Shown piece by piece: positions 35,383 to 45,600 of a stretch of 64,000 nt of DNA; position 1 is the first letter of the stretch, and each line of letters opens with the position of its first letter. Where the stretch lies: the NCBI RefSeq assembly GCF_003054175.1, contig NZ_QBKN01000008.1, positions 94,055 through 158,054 on the forward strand, in the 5' to 3' direction. A program made the position numbers and the translations under genes. This DNA is from Allosediminivita pacifica. GTDB taxonomy: Bacteria; Pseudomonadota; Alphaproteobacteria; Rhodobacterales; Rhodobacteraceae. The notes under the pieces are model-generated. The model did not search any database and had not been told where the DNA came from. It worked only from the letters and a program-made list of their open reading frames with translations.

Positions 35383-36219
35383 CTACGCTCGTGCCGGGCG
35401 CGTGCGGGCACGGAACCTCAGTTCCGAGGGGGACGCGCCGGTGTGATTGCGGATGAAGCGCGTGAAGTAGGCAGGTGACGCGAATCCAAGCCGCTGAGCA
35501 ATGTCCTTGATGCTGGGCGTTCCGGTTTCGAGCAGATCGCGCGCTGCATGCAGGCGACGTTCGGTCAGGATCTCCGCCGCGGTCCGGCCACACGCGGCGC
35601 GGCAGGCTCGGGTGAGGTGCGTGGGCGTCACGTCAAGCGCCTCGGCAAAGGCGCCCATGGGATGCGGCCCCGCGTAGCTGCGTACGACGGCCTGCGCGTA
35701 GCGCCGGGCGAGCTTTTGCGCGGCGCTGTCCGGGGGCTCCTCCCCTGCGCCTGCCGCCGTCTGCCGATGGAGCCAGACCGCGATCAGCCGCATATGCGCT
35801 TCGAGGGCGTCGTCCAGATAGGCCCGTCCGCGCTGGGTCTCGCGGGTCATGGCGTCGATCTCGCCGGTGAGCTCGGCCTGCGAGAGGCTGTCACGCACAC
35901 GGAGCAGAAGCGTGGTCTTTGGCAGGATGCCGACCCGTCCGCCGGGGCACTCGACAAGAAGGGCCTGCGCCTGAGGAGCCAGATCTACAGAAAAGAGCGT
36001 ACCTGCAGGCAGATAGAGCGCGGTGTTCATGGATATGCCGCGCCGGACGCCGTTCACGATCACGCGCCCTTGGCCGCGTGTCACCCAGAGCAGGACGTCG
36101 TCGGGGCGGTCGTGGAGCAGCGTGAAGCGCCAGGGCGCGAGTTGAAGTTTCAGACCATAGCTGTCGCACCGGATCGCGGGCGCCTGAGGCGGCACCGGAC
36201 GAGGTGCGGTGGCGGTCAT
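35383..36219 (-). CDS. AraC-family transcriptional regulator
   Basis: A 278-residue regulator. The N-terminal cupin-like ligand domain covers about residues 15-110 ([34 protein letters not shown]). The C-terminal AraC domain has two helix-turn-helix units: [19 protein letters not shown] and [20 protein letters not shown], ending in GASPSELR. It probably controls the co-directional peptide importer just downstream, through the repeats at 35312-35345. Its ATG overlaps the miaA stop (ATGA), so it can also be translated from a miaA transcript. Confidence 0.92.
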   Translation of the reverse strand: MTATAPRPVPPQAPAIRCDSYGLKLQLAPWRFTLLHDRPDDVLLWVTRGQGRVIVNGVRRGISMNTALYLPAGTLFSVDLAPQAQALLVECPGGRVGILPKTTLLLRVRDSLSQAELTGEIDAMTRETQRGRAYLDDALEAHMRLIAVWLHRQTAAGAGEEPPDSAAQKLARRYAQAVVRSYAGPHPMGAFAEALDVTPTHLTRACRAACGRTAAEILTERRLHAARDLLETGTPSIKDIAQRLGFASPAYFTRFIRNHTGASPSELRFRARTRPARA

Positions 36220-37127
36220 CCGGCCAGTGCCTCGCCCGGGACATGCGTCCAGGTTTTCATGCGGGCCCGGAACCAGCTTCGCTGGCGCTTGGCGAACTGG
36301 CGGGTGAGGATCGTGGCGCGCTCGGTCGCCGCTTCGAGCGTGGTTTCGCCGCGCAAGTAGGCGATCAGCTCGGCGGCGCCGATGGCCTTGGCCGAAGGGT
36401 GCGAAGGCGACCAGCCGGGTTCGTTGGCGCGGGCCTCGGCGAGGGCGCCGGCGGTGATCATCTGGTGGAAGCGCCGTTCGATCCGGGGCGTCAGCCAGTC
36501 TTTCGGGGCGTCGACCACGATCGGCTGCGCCTGCTCGAGCGGCAGAAGCGGCGGCGGCGTGTCATCCTGCCATTGGGCGAGGCCGCGTCCGGTGGCGGTC
36601 AGCACCTCCCACGCGCGCTGAACGCGCATGGGGTTGGCGGTGTCGATGCGGGTGCGCGTCTCGCCGTCGAGCTCGGCGACGAGTTCGCCAAGCGCGCCTT
36701 CCTCGAGACGGACCATGGCCTCTTCCCGGACTTCTTCCGGGACCGGCGGCACCTCGGCCAGTCCCTCGGTCAGGGCGGTGAAATAGAGCCCGGTGCCGCC
36801 GATGACGATCGGCCGGGTCGGGCCGTGCAGGAGCGGCGTGACTTCGCGCAGCCAGTCGCCCACGGAATAGGCACGGTCCCCCGGCACATGGCCATAGAGC
36901 GCGTGCGGGGCGCGGGCGAGATCCTCGGGGCCCGGGCGCGCGGTCAGCACCCGCCAGTCGTCGTAGACCTGGATCGCATCGGCGTTGACGATGATACCGC
37001 CCGCGGCTTCGGCAATCGCGAGCGCAAGCGCCGACTTGCCGCTGGCGGTGGGGCCGGCGATCAGGACGGGGCGCGCGGGGTCATGGTCGCGCAGGATATC
37101 GGCAATCGCGTGCGGCGGCTCTGGCAT
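36216..37127 (-). CDS. miaA: tRNA dimethylallyltransferase
   Basis: Adds a dimethylallyl group to A37 of tRNAs that read codons starting with U. It has 303 residues. The P-loop is [19 protein letters not shown] near residue 22. Further conserved segments are [43 protein letters not shown] and [16 protein letters not shown]. The start at 37125-37127 ([12 protein letters not shown]) has AAGAAGG immediately upstream. It is divergent from pyrH with about 80 bp between and overlaps the AraC-type regulator downstream. Confidence 0.96.
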   Translation of the reverse strand: MPEPPHAIADILRDHDPARPVLIAGPTASGKSALALAIAEAAGGIIVNADAIQVYDDWRVLTARPGPEDLARAPHALYGHVPGDRAYSVGDWLREVTPLLHGPTRPIVIGGTGLYFTALTEGLAEVPPVPEEVREEAMVRLEEGALGELVAELDGETRTRIDTANPMRVQRAWEVLTATGRGLAQWQDDTPPPLLPLEQAQPIVVDAPKDWLTPRIERRFHQMITAGALAEARANEPGWSPSHPSAKAIGAAELIAYLRGETTLEAATERATILTRQFAKRQRSWFRARMKTWTHVPGEALAG

Positions 37128-37210
37128 GGCCTTCTTGCGGCATTGCAGAGAGGCCGCTTTTGAGACATTTATGCCGGCGATCCTAGACCCGGGCCAAGGC
37201 GGAGCGCAAC

Positions 37211-37945
37211 ATGGACGACGGCAGCACACCCCGGACACAGTACAAGCGTGTCCTGCTGAAGATTTCGGGCGAGGCCCTGATGGGCGACCAGGGATTCGGG
37301 CTTCACCCGCCGACGGTCCAGCGCATCGCGAAAGAGGTGAAGTCGGTCCACGACATGGGCGTCGAGATCTGCATGGTGATCGGCGGAGGCAACGTCTTCC
37401 GCGGTCTCGCGGGCAGTGCACAGGGCATGGAGCGGACCACGGCCGACTACATGGGCATGCTTGCGACGGTCATGAACGCGCTGGCCGTGCAAAGCGCGCT
37501 CGAAGGGCTGGGCGTCTTCACCCGGGTCATCAGCGCGATCCGCATGGACGAGGTGGCCGAACCCTACATCCGCCGCCGCGCGGTGCGCCACCTTGAAAAG
37601 AAGCGGGTCTGCATCTTCGCCGCGGGCACCGGCAACCCCTATTTCACCACCGACACCGCCGCCACGTTGCGCGCCAACGAGATGAACTGCGAAGCCATCT
37701 TCATGGGCAAGAACGGTGTCGACGGGGTCTACGACAAGGATCCCAAGCAGCACGCCGACGCCAAACGCTATGACACCGTGAGCTATGACGACTGCCTGGC
37801 CAAGAACCTGCGCGTCATGGATGCGTCGGCCATTGCGCTCGCGCGGGACAACAGCCTGCCGCTGATCGTCTTTTCGCTCGACGAGCCCGGCGGCTTCCGC
37901 GGCATCCTTGCAGGGGAAGGCACCTATACCCGCGTCCAGGGCTGA
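37211..37945 (+). CDS. pyrH: UMP kinase
   Basis: Phosphorylates UMP to UDP; hexameric amino-acid-kinase fold, allosterically controlled by GTP and UTP in many bacteria. It has 244 residues. Conserved stretches are [48 protein letters not shown] and [13 protein letters not shown]. It pairs with frr as usual, but no tsf is seen upstream and uppS-cdsA are 35 kb away rather than directly downstream. Confidence 0.98.
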   Translation: MDDGSTPRTQYKRVLLKISGEALMGDQGFGLHPPTVQRIAKEVKSVHDMGVEICMVIGGGNVFRGLAGSAQGMERTTADYMGMLATVMNALAVQSALEGLGVFTRVISAIRMDEVAEPYIRRRAVRHLEKKRVCIFAAGTGNPYFTTDTAATLRANEMNCEAIFMGKNGVDGVYDKDPKQHADAKRYDTVSYDDCLAKNLRVMDASAIALARDNSLPLIVFSLDEPGGFRGILAGEGTYTRVQG

Positions 37946-38045
37946 GGTCCGGGCGCCGGGAGGCGCCCATTGATCCGCACTTCGGGGCGGGATATGGGTC
38001 TGGTCCCAAGATACACCGTTTTCAAAGATGCAGGGCCAGACGACC

Positions 38046-38609
38046 ATGGCAGACGATTTCGAACTCGATACCGACGATCTGAAACGCCGCATGGACGGCA
38101 CCATGTCCAACCTCCGGACCGAATTCGCGTCCCTGCGGACGGGCCGTGCCTCGGCCTCGATGCTGGAGCCGGTGATGGTCGAGGCCTACGGCCAGATGAC
38201 CCCGATCAACCAGGTCGGCACCGTGAACGTGCCCGAACCACGAATGGTCACCGTGAATGTCTGGGACAAGAGCATGGTGAACAAGGTCGAGAAGGCGATC
38301 CGTGAAAGCGGTCTCGGGATCAACCCGCAGATGAACGGCACGATCATCATGCTCCCCATTCCCGAGCTGAACGAGGAACGCCGTCGCGAATTGGGTAAGG
38401 TGGCGGGTCAGTATGCCGAACACGCCCGCGTCTCGATCCGCAACATCCGCCGCGACGGCATGGATCGGGTCAAGAAGGCCAAGTCCGACGGCATGAGCGA
38501 GGACGACCAGAAGTTCTGGGAGACCGAGGTGCAGGAACTGACCGACGCCTACATCAAGAAGGTCGACGAAGCGCTTGAGACCAAGCAGGAAGAGATCATG
38601 CAGGTCTGA
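38046..38609 (+). CDS. frr: Ribosome recycling factor
   Basis: Splits post-termination ribosomes together with EF-G. It has 187 residues from ATG 38046; an upstream in-frame ATG at 38028 would add six residues. The N-terminal helix includes [26 protein letters not shown], the central beta domain [20 protein letters not shown], and the C-terminal helices [33 protein letters not shown] textbook terminator follows. Confidence 0.97.
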   Translation: MADDFELDTDDLKRRMDGTMSNLRTEFASLRTGRASASMLEPVMVEAYGQMTPINQVGTVNVPEPRMVTVNVWDKSMVNKVEKAIRESGLGINPQMNGTIIMLPIPELNEERRRELGKVAGQYAEHARVSIRNIRRDGMDRVKKAKSDGMSEDDQKFWETEVQELTDAYIKKVDEALETKQEEIMQV

Positions 38610-38635
38610 GCCGTAAGGCTTTGTCATGACATGAG

Positions 38636-38661
38636 AAAGCCGGCCCGATGGCCGGCTTTTT
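38636..38661 (+). terminator. Rho-independent terminator after frr
   Basis: Arms AAAGCCGGCC (38636-38645) and GGCCGGCTTT (38650-38659) with loop CGAT, followed by TTCTTGG so that a TTTTTCTT run emerges. This is the clearest intrinsic terminator in the window. Confidence 0.93.
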
Positions 38662-38685
38662 CTTGGCCGCCCTAGCGCGTTCGGG

Positions 38686-39180
38686 TCAGCCCTGACCAAC
38701 GTCGGTAAGCCGTTTTTCCATCGCGAAGTTCGTTAGCGTCACGCCGGCCCGTTCGATCCGCTGTTCGCGCAGCACCTGCCAGCCCCGCTGCTCGAAAAAG
38801 CCCCTCACCAAGTGGCTGGCATCCGAGGACAGACGCTCAAGTCCTGCGTCCATGGCCAGCGCCTCGAGCCGGTCGTAGAGACGCCCGCCCACGCCGCGGC
38901 GCTGGAAGTCGGGGTCCACGAAGGCAAGGTCGATGTGGCCCCCGGCGTCGAGCGTCATGAAGCCGACGGGCCTCCCGGCGTCACGGGCCACCAACGTGTG
39001 CTGCGCCCAAAGTCGGGCTTCCCAGTCGGAGCCGGACGGGGCCTTGGGCGCCCAGGCATGTCGCTGGGAGGCGTCGTAGGCCCCGGCCGCACCCTCGTGC
39101 ACCGCCCTGTAGTAGATCACACCAAGCGCGTCCGCCTCGGCGGGCTCAAAACGGCCAATCTCGATAAGGGCGTCGGTCAC
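38686..39180 (-). CDS. GNAT-family N-acetyltransferase
   Basis: A 164-residue acetyltransferase of the GCN5-related superfamily. The fold starts FEPAEADALGVIYYRAVHEGA, and acetyl-CoA binding falls in DLAFVDPDFQRRGVGGRLYDRLE (motif A, QRRGVGG). The C-terminal block ASHLVRGFFEQRGWQVLREQ is common to small GNATs. The start is GTG at 39178-39180; no closer ATG fits. The acceptor substrate is unknown. Convergent with frr. Confidence 0.85.
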   Translation of the reverse strand: MTDALIEIGRFEPAEADALGVIYYRAVHEGAAGAYDASQRHAWAPKAPSGSDWEARLWAQHTLVARDAGRPVGFMTLDAGGHIDLAFVDPDFQRRGVGGRLYDRLEALAMDAGLERLSSDASHLVRGFFEQRGWQVLREQRIERAGVTLTNFAMEKRLTDVGQG

Positions 39181-39254
39181 GACCGTACCTATGCTGGGGC
39201 CGGCCGCCTACGACGACGGGCCGTGGGTCCTGGAAATGTCCCGGGGCGCCACGA

Positions 39255-39806
39255 TCAGGGGATGATGCGGGTGTATTTCACGCCCTCGAGGGTGGCGCCG
39301 ACGCGCAGGCCGGATTGGCCGAAGATGACCGCGATGACGGGCGCGAGCGAGGTCGTCGTCTCGGCTGCAAGCGCCTGCCCCTCAGTCAGCGTGGCATAAG
39401 CCACGTTCGCGCCTGCGGCCCAGCCCGGCGAGCGGCGGAAACTGGTCAGCGCGTTCTCGGTCATGAAGAACAGGACGTGGGAGTATTGCTGCGCGCCGAT
39501 CTGAAGCCCGGCGGAGGCCTTGCTGACCGAGTAGTAGTCGACCGTGGCGCCGCCCACACGCAGGGCGCCGCGCCCGTAGGCGCCGCCGAGCCCGAAGCCT
39601 GCCTCATTGACCAGCGGCATGACGAGCGTGCCGACCGATTTCTGGGCCAGGTCGCGGGTGGAGGGATACTGGGAGTAGAGCGAATTCAGGGTCTGATCGA
39701 CGCGGGCGTCGATCCGTGCGGCACCGGGGCTGCCGATGCCGTTGTTGCAGCCAGCCACAAGGGCGGCGCCCAGACCGAGGGTAAACGCGCGTCGCGTGAT
39801 CTTCAT
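39255..39806 (-). CDS. YSC84-related lipoprotein
   Basis: A 183-residue lipoprotein with a signal peptide and lipobox LVAGC (cysteine near residue 20). The mature part is a lipid-binding YSC84/Ysc84-like (DUF500) domain: RDLAQKSVGTLVMPLVNEAGFGLGG, YYSVSKASAGLQIGAQQYS and FFMTENALTSFRRSPGW. The related SH3YL1/YSC84 domain binds phosphoinositides in eukaryotes, while bacterial members have no settled role. It is probably anchored in the periplasmic face of a membrane. Monocistronic by position. Confidence 0.86.
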   Translation of the reverse strand: MKITRRAFTLGLGAALVAGCNNGIGSPGAARIDARVDQTLNSLYSQYPSTRDLAQKSVGTLVMPLVNEAGFGLGGAYGRGALRVGGATVDYYSVSKASAGLQIGAQQYSHVLFFMTENALTSFRRSPGWAAGANVAYATLTEGQALAAETTTSLAPVIAVIFGQSGLRVGATLEGVKYTRIIP

Positions 39807-39923
39807 GGGGAACTCTCTCTTCACTGCCGATGCCGAACCCGGCTGTTCCGCCGGTTGTCTTTTCTTATACCGGAGTGTGGCGACTGTGTCACGCAATAGG
39901 CAACAATCCGATGATGCACGGCA

Positions 39924-40922
39924 TCATTCCGCCAGAAGTCGCGCGGCCTGCGGTGCGAAGTAGGTGAGAATCCCGTCGCAGCCGGCGCGGCGGAAGGACA
40001 TGAGGCTTTCCATCATGACCTTGTCGCCGTCGAGCCAGCCGCGCTCGATCGCCCCCGCGATCATCGCGTATTCGCCCGAGACCTGGTAGGCGAAGGTGGG
40101 GGCGCCGAACATGTCCTTGGCGCGGCGGCAGATGTCGAGATAGGGCATGCCGGGCTTGACCATGACCATGTCGGCGCCTTCCTGAAGGTCGCGCTCGATC
40201 AGGCGCATGGCCTCGTCCGAGTTGCCCGGGTCCATCTGATAGGTCTTCTTGTCGCCCTTGAGCGCGCCGGATGCGCCCACGGCATCACGGAACGGCCCGT
40301 AGAAGGCGCTGGCGAACTTGGCCGAATAGCTCAGCAGCAGGACGTTCTGATGCCCCTCGGCCTCCAGCGCGGCGCGCATGGCGCCGATGCGTCCGTCCAT
40401 CATGTCGCTGGGCCCGATGATGTCCGCGCCAGCGGCGGCCTGGCTGAGGGCCTGTTTCACCAGCGCCTCGACCGAGGCGTCATTCACGATCACGCCGTTC
40501 TCGACGATGCCGTCGTGACCATCGCTGTTGTAGGGATCGAGCGCCACATCGGTCATCACCGCGATGTCGGGCACTGCGTCCTTGATCGCGCGGGTGGCGC
40601 GGTTCGAGAGGTTCTCGGGGTTCCAGGCCTCGGCGCAGTCGGGTGTCTTGAGGGCGGGGGCGGTGTAGGGAAACAGGCAGATCGCCGGGATGCCGAGGGC
40701 ATGGGCCTCGCGCGCGGCCTCGACAACCTTGTCGACGGACAGCCGGTTGACCCCGGGCATCGAGCCCACGGGTTCTGAGATGCCTTCGCCATCGCGCACG
40801 AAGACCGGCCAGATGAAATCCGAGGGGCTGAGCGAGGTCTGCCCGACCAGCGAACGGATCGCCGGGCTCTGGCGCAGGCGGCGGTGACGGGTGGCGGGGA
40901 AGGGGGCCTGGCTGGGGAGCAT
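39924..40922 (-). CDS. hemB: Delta-aminolevulinic acid dehydratase (porphobilinogen synthase)
   Basis: Condenses two 5-aminolevulinate molecules into porphobilinogen for haem, B12 and, where present, bacteriochlorophyll. It has 332 residues. The two active-site lysines are in LLLSYSAKFASAFYGPF and MVMVKPGMPYLDI. The loop ALDPYNSDGHDGI has Asp in place of the zinc-binding cysteines of yeast and mammalian enzymes, the pattern of Mg-type or metal-independent bacterial enzymes. Monocistronic, followed downstream by the YSC84-like gene. Confidence 0.97.
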   Translation of the reverse strand: MLPSQAPFPATRHRRLRQSPAIRSLVGQTSLSPSDFIWPVFVRDGEGISEPVGSMPGVNRLSVDKVVEAAREAHALGIPAICLFPYTAPALKTPDCAEAWNPENLSNRATRAIKDAVPDIAVMTDVALDPYNSDGHDGIVENGVIVNDASVEALVKQALSQAAAGADIIGPSDMMDGRIGAMRAALEAEGHQNVLLLSYSAKFASAFYGPFRDAVGASGALKGDKKTYQMDPGNSDEAMRLIERDLQEGADMVMVKPGMPYLDICRRAKDMFGAPTFAYQVSGEYAMIAGAIERGWLDGDKVMMESLMSFRRAGCDGILTYFAPQAARLLAE

Positions 40923-40987
40923 GAGGAAACACCTGATCTTTGTCGTTCAAAGGCAGGTCTGCACCCGGAGCCAGAGCGTGTCCAGCC

Positions 40988-41006
40988 CCGGCCCGTGAAG
41001 GGCCGG
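40988..41006 (-). terminator. Hairpin downstream of ectD
   Basis: Arms CCGGCCC (40988-40994) and GGGCCGG (41000-41006) with a five-base loop lie 16 bases past the ectD stop codon on the minus strand. There is no T-run after the stem, so termination would be weak or factor-dependent. Confidence 0.45.
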
Positions 41007-41022
41007 AGCGGGCAGGGCCGCT

Positions 41023-41952
41023 TCAGGCGAGCGGGCCGTCGTGAAGCTCGATCGGCTCAGGCTCGCCGCGCTTGGCGAGGAAATCCGGACGCGCGGCTTT
41101 GGCCGCGTATGGGTCGTCCAATGCGTTCGAGACGGCGTTGTAGACGAAGAAGGCGTTCGAGCGCGGATCGGGCGTAATGTTGCCGTTCGAGCCATGCAGC
41201 GTGTTGCAGTCGAAAAGCACCAGCGTTCCGGCCGGGCCTTCGGCATCCTCAATCCCGCACATCGTCGCCATGTCGCGCAGGCTTTGCTGCGACGGGGTGC
41301 CGACCTCCTGCGCCTTGAGAGAGCTTTCGTGGTTCGCGTCCGGCGTCTCGCCCTGGCACGAGATGAAGGTCTTGTGCGAGCCGGGCATCAGCATCAGTGC
41401 GCCGTTATGCGCCCGGTTGTCGGTCAGCAGCAGCGAGGCAGAGACGGCGCGCATGCGCGGCATGCCATCCTCGGCGTGCCAGGTCTCGAAGTCCGAATGC
41501 CAGTAGAACTCCTTGCCGGAGAAGCCCGGCTTGTAGTTGAGGCGCGACTGGTGAAGGTAGACCTCGTCCCCCAGCAGGAAGCGCGCGATGCCGGCCAGAC
41601 GCTTGTCGCGACTGAGCTTCTGCATCAGGGCGTTATGCTGTTCGAGCCGGAAGACCGTGCGCACCGCCTCGCTCTCGGGTTCGGTCACGATGTCCTCGGC
41701 CTTGGCGCCGGCAAGGTCCTCGCGCAGTGCGGCGGCGCTGTCGATCAGGGCCTCGACCTCTTCGGGTTCGAAGAGGCCCTTCAGCACGAGAAAGCCGTCG
41801 CGTTCGAACGATCCGGCCTGCTCCTGTGAGATCGGGGCATGGTCGGTCCAGTCGGTCCAGAGGACCGGGTCCGCGCGTTCGATCCAGCGTTCCTGATCGG
41901 GGTTGCGCGTGGGATAGGTGTCCTGGCTCTGCGCACCGAATTCCAGTGGCAT
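41023..41952 (-). CDS. ectD: Ectoine hydroxylase (Fe(II)/2-oxoglutarate dioxygenase)
   Basis: Converts the compatible solute ectoine into 5-hydroxyectoine, using 2-oxoglutarate and O2. It has 309 residues. The EctD signature is essentially intact: FYWHSDFETWHAEDGMPRMR, giving iron ligands His152 and Asp154, with the third ligand His253 in NTLHGSNGN. The start ATG follows a strong AGGAGG with five-base spacing; an in-frame ATG at 41994 would add 14 residues. A short inverted repeat GCAGTA/TACTGC (41969-41989) lies upstream. No ectABC is in the window, so it depends on a distant cluster or on imported ectoine. Confidence 0.93.
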   Translation of the reverse strand: MPLEFGAQSQDTYPTRNPDQERWIERADPVLWTDWTDHAPISQEQAGSFERDGFLVLKGLFEPEEVEALIDSAAALREDLAGAKAEDIVTEPESEAVRTVFRLEQHNALMQKLSRDKRLAGIARFLLGDEVYLHQSRLNYKPGFSGKEFYWHSDFETWHAEDGMPRMRAVSASLLLTDNRAHNGALMLMPGSHKTFISCQGETPDANHESSLKAQEVGTPSQQSLRDMATMCGIEDAEGPAGTLVLFDCNTLHGSNGNITPDPRSNAFFVYNAVSNALDDPYAAKAARPDFLAKRGEPEPIELHDGPLA

Positions 41953-42120
41953 AGTGTCCTCCTGACTTGCAGTATTGTGGTTGTACTGCTTCATCGCAGA
42001 GCCACCGGCCCGTGTTCCTCGCTGTGTTTTCGGCAATTGCGGGAACCCCGGCGGGGATGTGCTATGGGCAAGCGAAACGAGGCGCGATAGAAGGCCCTCG
42101 CAAGGGCGGGAGGTCGCGCA

Positions 42121-42648
42121 TTGGATTGGTACGGCACAGTTTTCGAAGTGATCGACATGCGATCCTTTTCGAACCTGTGGTTCTGGATCGTGCTGGCCGC
42201 CGTCTGGTCCATGGCGAGCCATCGCGTGCTGGGTGTGCCGATCGACATGGTAACGCGCGCCCGGCGCGATGGCGGGCAGGCGACCCTGGATCTCGAGGAG
42301 CTCGCCCGGATCAACGCGGAAAGACAACTGCTTCTGGCGCGGGAAAGCGGGCTCTGGATGTCTGCGCTGGTGGCGGGAGTGCTGAGCATGGCGCTGCTTC
42401 TGGGGTTCCTCTACCGGGTCGAGTTCGCGCAGGCGCTGTTCCTGCTTGGGTTCCCGCTTCTGCTGGTGCGCCTGCTGGAACTGCGCGCGGCGCAGCGGGT
42501 GCACAACGGCGAGAGGCATGGCGAGGCGCTGCTGCGGCTTATCCGGGCGCATCGCGTGATCACCCAGATGATCGGCATGGTGGCGATCTTCGTGACCGCG
42601 GTCTGGGGGATGTACCAGAACCTCGTGCTTGGTCCGTTCTACGGTTGA
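42121..42648 (+). CDS. Conserved integral membrane protein upstream of mfd
   Basis: A 175-residue protein with about four hydrophobic helices (residues 17-35, 79-98, 103-120, 146-166) and a charged cytoplasmic loop rich in Arg and Glu. Relatives next to mfd in Rhodobacteraceae carry the name component of SufBCD complex in annotations, which I would not trust as a function. The start is TTG at 42121 with GGGAGG seven bases before it. The gap to mfd is 31 bp, so they are probably cotranscribed. No catalytic motif is visible. Confidence 0.8.
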   Translation: MDWYGTVFEVIDMRSFSNLWFWIVLAAVWSMASHRVLGVPIDMVTRARRDGGQATLDLEELARINAERQLLLARESGLWMSALVAGVLSMALLLGFLYRVEFAQALFLLGFPLLLVRLLELRAAQRVHNGERHGEALLRLIRAHRVITQMIGMVAIFVTAVWGMYQNLVLGPFYG

Positions 42649-42679
42649 CGCTGGCGCGGCGGCGCGCCATTTGCCCCGC

Positions 42680-45600
42680 ATGGCAGACAAGATCACGATC
42701 GGAGGCGCGCCCGAGGGCTTCGATGCGCGGCTCGTCCTCGACGAGGTGGACAAGGCGGGCGGGCCCGTCGTCCACGTGGCACGCGACGACCGGCGGCTGG
42801 CGGCCATGGCCGACGCGCTGGCCTTTTTCGCACCCGACATGCCGGTACTGCGCTTTCCCGCCTGGGACTGCCTGCCCTTCGACCGGGTGTCGCCAAACGC
42901 CGACATATCCGCCGCGCGCATGGCGACGCTGGCGGGGTTGGCGCATGGCGGGCCGAAGCACTTCGTCCTGCTGACAACGCTGTCGGCGGCGATGCAACGC
43001 ATCCCCGCGCGCGATGTCCTGCGCGAGGCGGCCTTCACCGCCCGCGTGGGCGACCGCATCGACGAACAGGCGCTGCGCAACTTCCTTGTCCGCGTGGGCT
43101 TTTCGCAGGCGCCGACCGTGACCGAGCCCGGCGACTACGCCATCCGCGGCGGCATCTTCGACATTTTCCCACCGGGCGAAGGCGGGCCTGTGCGGCTCGA
43201 TCTGTTCGGTGACGTGCTGGACGGCGCGCGCCGCTTCGATCCGGTGTCGCAGCGCACGACCGAGAAAATGGACGTGGTGGAACTGGCGCCGGTCTCCGAG
43301 GTGATCCTCGACGACAGCGCCATCACCCGTTTCCGCCAGAACTACCGCGTGGAATTCGGCGCGGCGGGCACCGACGACCCGCTTTACGAGGCCGTCAGCG
43401 CCGGGCGCAAGCATCAGGGCATCGAGCACTGGCTACCATTCTTCCACGAAAAGCTCGAAACGCTGTTCGACTACCTGCCCAAGGCGCCGGTGCTGCTGGA
43501 CGATCAGGTCGTGCCCGCGCATCTGTCGCGCTGGGAACAGATCGCCGACCAGTACGAGAGCCGCAAGTTCGCCATGTCCCAGAAGGGGCGGATGGACACG
43601 GTCTACAAGCCCGTGCCGCCGGAACAGCTGTATCTGGACGAGGCGACCTGGATTGCCACGCTGGACCGGCACCGACGGGTGCAGTTCAACCCGCTGCCGC
43701 ACGCGAGCGGGCCGGGCGTGGTGGACGCCGGCGGGCGGCTGGGGCGCAGCTTTGCGCCCGAGCGCCAGCAGGAAAGTATCAGCCTTTTCAGTTCACTGGC
43801 GGATCACGTCAAGAAGAAACTCGAAGACGGCCCGGTCCTCATCGCCTCCTATTCCGAAGGCGCCCGCGAACGCCTGACCGGGTTGATCGAGGATGAGGGC
43901 CTGGCCGAGGCCGTGCCCGTCGCCAACGGTACCCGCGTCGGCAAGCGCGGGCTGCACCTTGCGGTCTGGTCCCTTGAGGCCGGGTTCGAGGCACCCTGGG
44001 GGGATCGTCGGATCACGGTGATCTCGGAACAGGACGTGCTGGGTGACCGGCTGATCCGCCAGCCGCGCAAGCGCCGCAAGGCCGAGAACTTCCTGACCGA
44101 GGCGCAGGCGCTCACTCCGGGCGATCTGGTCGTGCACGTGGATCACGGCATCGGCCGTTATATCGGCATGGAGGTCGTGACCGCCGCCGGTGCCGCGCAT
44201 GAATGCCTGCTGCTGGAATACGCCGAAGGGTCGAAGCTCTACCTGCCGGTGGAGAACATCGAGCTTCTGTCGAAATACGGCCACGAGGAAGGGCTGCTCG
44301 ACAAGCTGGGTGGTGGCGCTTGGCAGGCCAAGAAGGCCAAGCTGAAGGAACGCATCCGCGAGATGGCCGACCGGCTGATCCGGATCGCGGCCGAGCGCGC
44401 CCTGCGCAAGGCGCCGATGATGGATCCACCGCCGGGCGCCTACGAAAGCTTCGCCGCGCGTTTCCCCTACACCGAGACCGACGACCAGCTGCGCGCCATC
44501 GAGGACGTGCTCGAGGACATGATGTCGGGCCAGCCCATGGACCGGCTGATCTGCGGCGACGTGGGCTTTGGCAAGACCGAGGTCGCCATGCGCGCGGCCT
44601 TCATCGCGGCCATGTCGGGCGTGCAGGTGGCCGTGATCGCGCCCACCACGCTGCTCGCCCGCCAGCACTACAAGAGCTTTGCCGAACGCTTCCGCGGCTT
44701 CCCGATCAACGTTGCGCCGCTGTCGCGCTTCGTCAGTTCCAAGCAGGCGCAGGCCACGCGCGAAGGCATGTCCAAGGGCACCGTCGACATCGTGGTGGGG
44801 ACCCACGCGCTGTTGGCCAAGAACACGCGGTTCCAGAACCTCGGGCTGCTCATCATCGACGAGGAGCAGCATTTCGGCGTGGCCCACAAGGAACGGCTCA
44901 AGCAGATGCGCACGGATATACACGTGCTCACCCTGACCGCGACGCCGATCCCGCGCACGCTGCAGCTGTCGCTGACCGGGGTGCGGGACCTGTCGATCAT
45001 CGGCACGCCGCCTGTCGACCGCCTGTCGATCCGCACCTACGTGTCGGAATTCGATGCGGTGACCATCCGCGAGGCGCTGCTGCGCGAGCATTACCGCGGC
45101 GGGCAGAGCTTCTTCGTGGTGCCGCGCCTGAGCGACTTGCCCGAGATCGAGGAATTCCTGCGCGAACAGGTGCCCGAGGTCTCCTTCGTCGTCGCCCACG
45201 GGCAGATGCCGGCGGGCGAGCTCGACGACAAGATGAACGCCTTCTACGACGGGAAATACGACGTGCTGCTGGCCACGACCATCGTGGAAAGCGGGCTGGA
45301 TATTCCCACGGCGAACACGATGATCGTGCACCGAGCCGACATGTTCGGTCTGGCGCAGCTCTACCAGATCCGGGGCCGCGTGGGCCGGTCCAAGACTCGC
45401 GCCTATGCCTACCTGACCACCAAGCCGCGCGCCAAGCTGACGGCCACGGCGGAAAAGCGTCTGCGGGTGTTGGGCTCGCTCGACACGCTGGGGGCGGGCT
45501 TCACGCTGGCGAGCCAGGACCTGGACATTCGCGGCGCGGGCAACCTGCTGGGCGAGGAACAGTCGGGCCAGATGCGCGACGTGGGCTACGAACTGTACCA

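Noticed and set aside
33536..35446. 636-codon plus-strand frame opposite the peptide-binding protein gene
   Set aside because: The minus-strand frame has a Tat-type signal and family motifs; the plus-strand frame has none.
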